NCBI GenBank assembly: GCA_945949625.1 | Contig: CAMFFI010000014.1 | Coordinates: 1 to 13,191 of the forward strand | From: an uncultured bacterium | GTDB taxonomy: Bacteria > Bacillota > Clostridia > Oscillospirales > Acutalibacteraceae | Direction: 5' to 3' | DNA: 13,191 nt | In this document: piece after piece, positions 13,173 through 13,191 of the stretch | Position numbering within the stretch: position 1 is the stretch's first letter | Layout: each line of letters starts with the position of its first letter | Program-made: the position numbers and the translations under genes | The notes under the pieces: model-generated | Seen by the model: only the letters and a program-made list of their open reading frames with translations | The model's database searches: none | What the model was told of the DNA's origin: nothing

Positions 13173-13191
13173 ATGGCAGTTACATTTGAAG
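13173..13191 (+). CDS. Start of the next gene (only MAVTFE visible)
   Basis: An ATG preceded by AAGGAGG about 9 bases upstream, with six codons before the window ends. The position 21 bases after the NifU-like gene implies co-transcription. In many Clostridia this type of scaffold gene is followed by a gene for the conserved GGGtGRT-family protein; that identity is a guess from context, as the visible residues are too few to tell. Confidence 0.6.

Overview
The window looks like a chromosomal segment of an anaerobic Firmicute of class Clostridia, most likely an Oscillospiraceae/Ruminococcaceae-type gut bacterium. The evidence is moderately AT-rich DNA with strong AGGAGG-type ribosome binding sites, near-consensus housekeeping promoters with 17-bp spacers, an NfnA/GltA-type flavoprotein subunit, a bacterial GlnRS, and a NifU-like scaffold followed by a second gene. 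This placement is inferred from gene content and style, not from a search. All full-length genes are intact, and I see no transposase, integrase, phage gene, CRISPR array, tRNA or rRNA.

Layout. Positions 1-321 (minus) are the N-terminal part of a sulfide/dihydroorotate dehydrogenase-like FAD/NAD-binding subunit (NfnA type), cut by the window edge. A 264-bp divergent region carries its promoter and that of htpG (586-2469, plus). htpG converges on glnS (2635-4323, minus) across a gap with three hairpins, one of them a bidirectional terminator. glnS lies 52 bp downstream of gltX (4376-5821, minus), with a perfect 10-bp-arm hairpin between them. gltX has its own promoter. A 252-bp gap with structured, non-coding DNA and the secA terminator follows. 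secA (6074-8944), a PbpA-like class B penicillin-binding protein (9011-10408) and an FHA-FtsW/RodA fusion (10531-12195) are all on the minus strand. They probably form one transcription unit read from a consensus promoter at 12262-12290. A second divergent region then leads to a NifU/IscU-like Fe-S scaffold (12459-13151, plus) and the first codons of another gene (13173 onward).

How the genes work together. The FHA-FtsW/RodA protein (SEDS glycosyltransferase) and the PbpA-like transpeptidase form a classic SEDS-bPBP peptidoglycan synthase pair. The fused FHA domain suggests control by a Ser/Thr protein kinase through phosphothreonine recognition, recalling the fhaB-rodA-pbpA order of Actinobacteria in compressed form. 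SecA, the preprotein translocase motor, appears to be co-transcribed with them. gltX and glnS form a tRNA-charging unit. htpG is a free-standing chaperone gene. The rightmost genes concern Fe-S cluster handling, and the leftmost concerns flavin-based NAD(P)H electron transfer.

The most unusual items are the FHA-SEDS fusion beside its PBP, a tandem array of mini-hairpin units between those two genes that even supplies the stop codon of the first, and the divergent form of the Fe-S scaffold, whose usual Ala-Cys-Gly-Asp site reads Ala-Cys-Lys-Leu.
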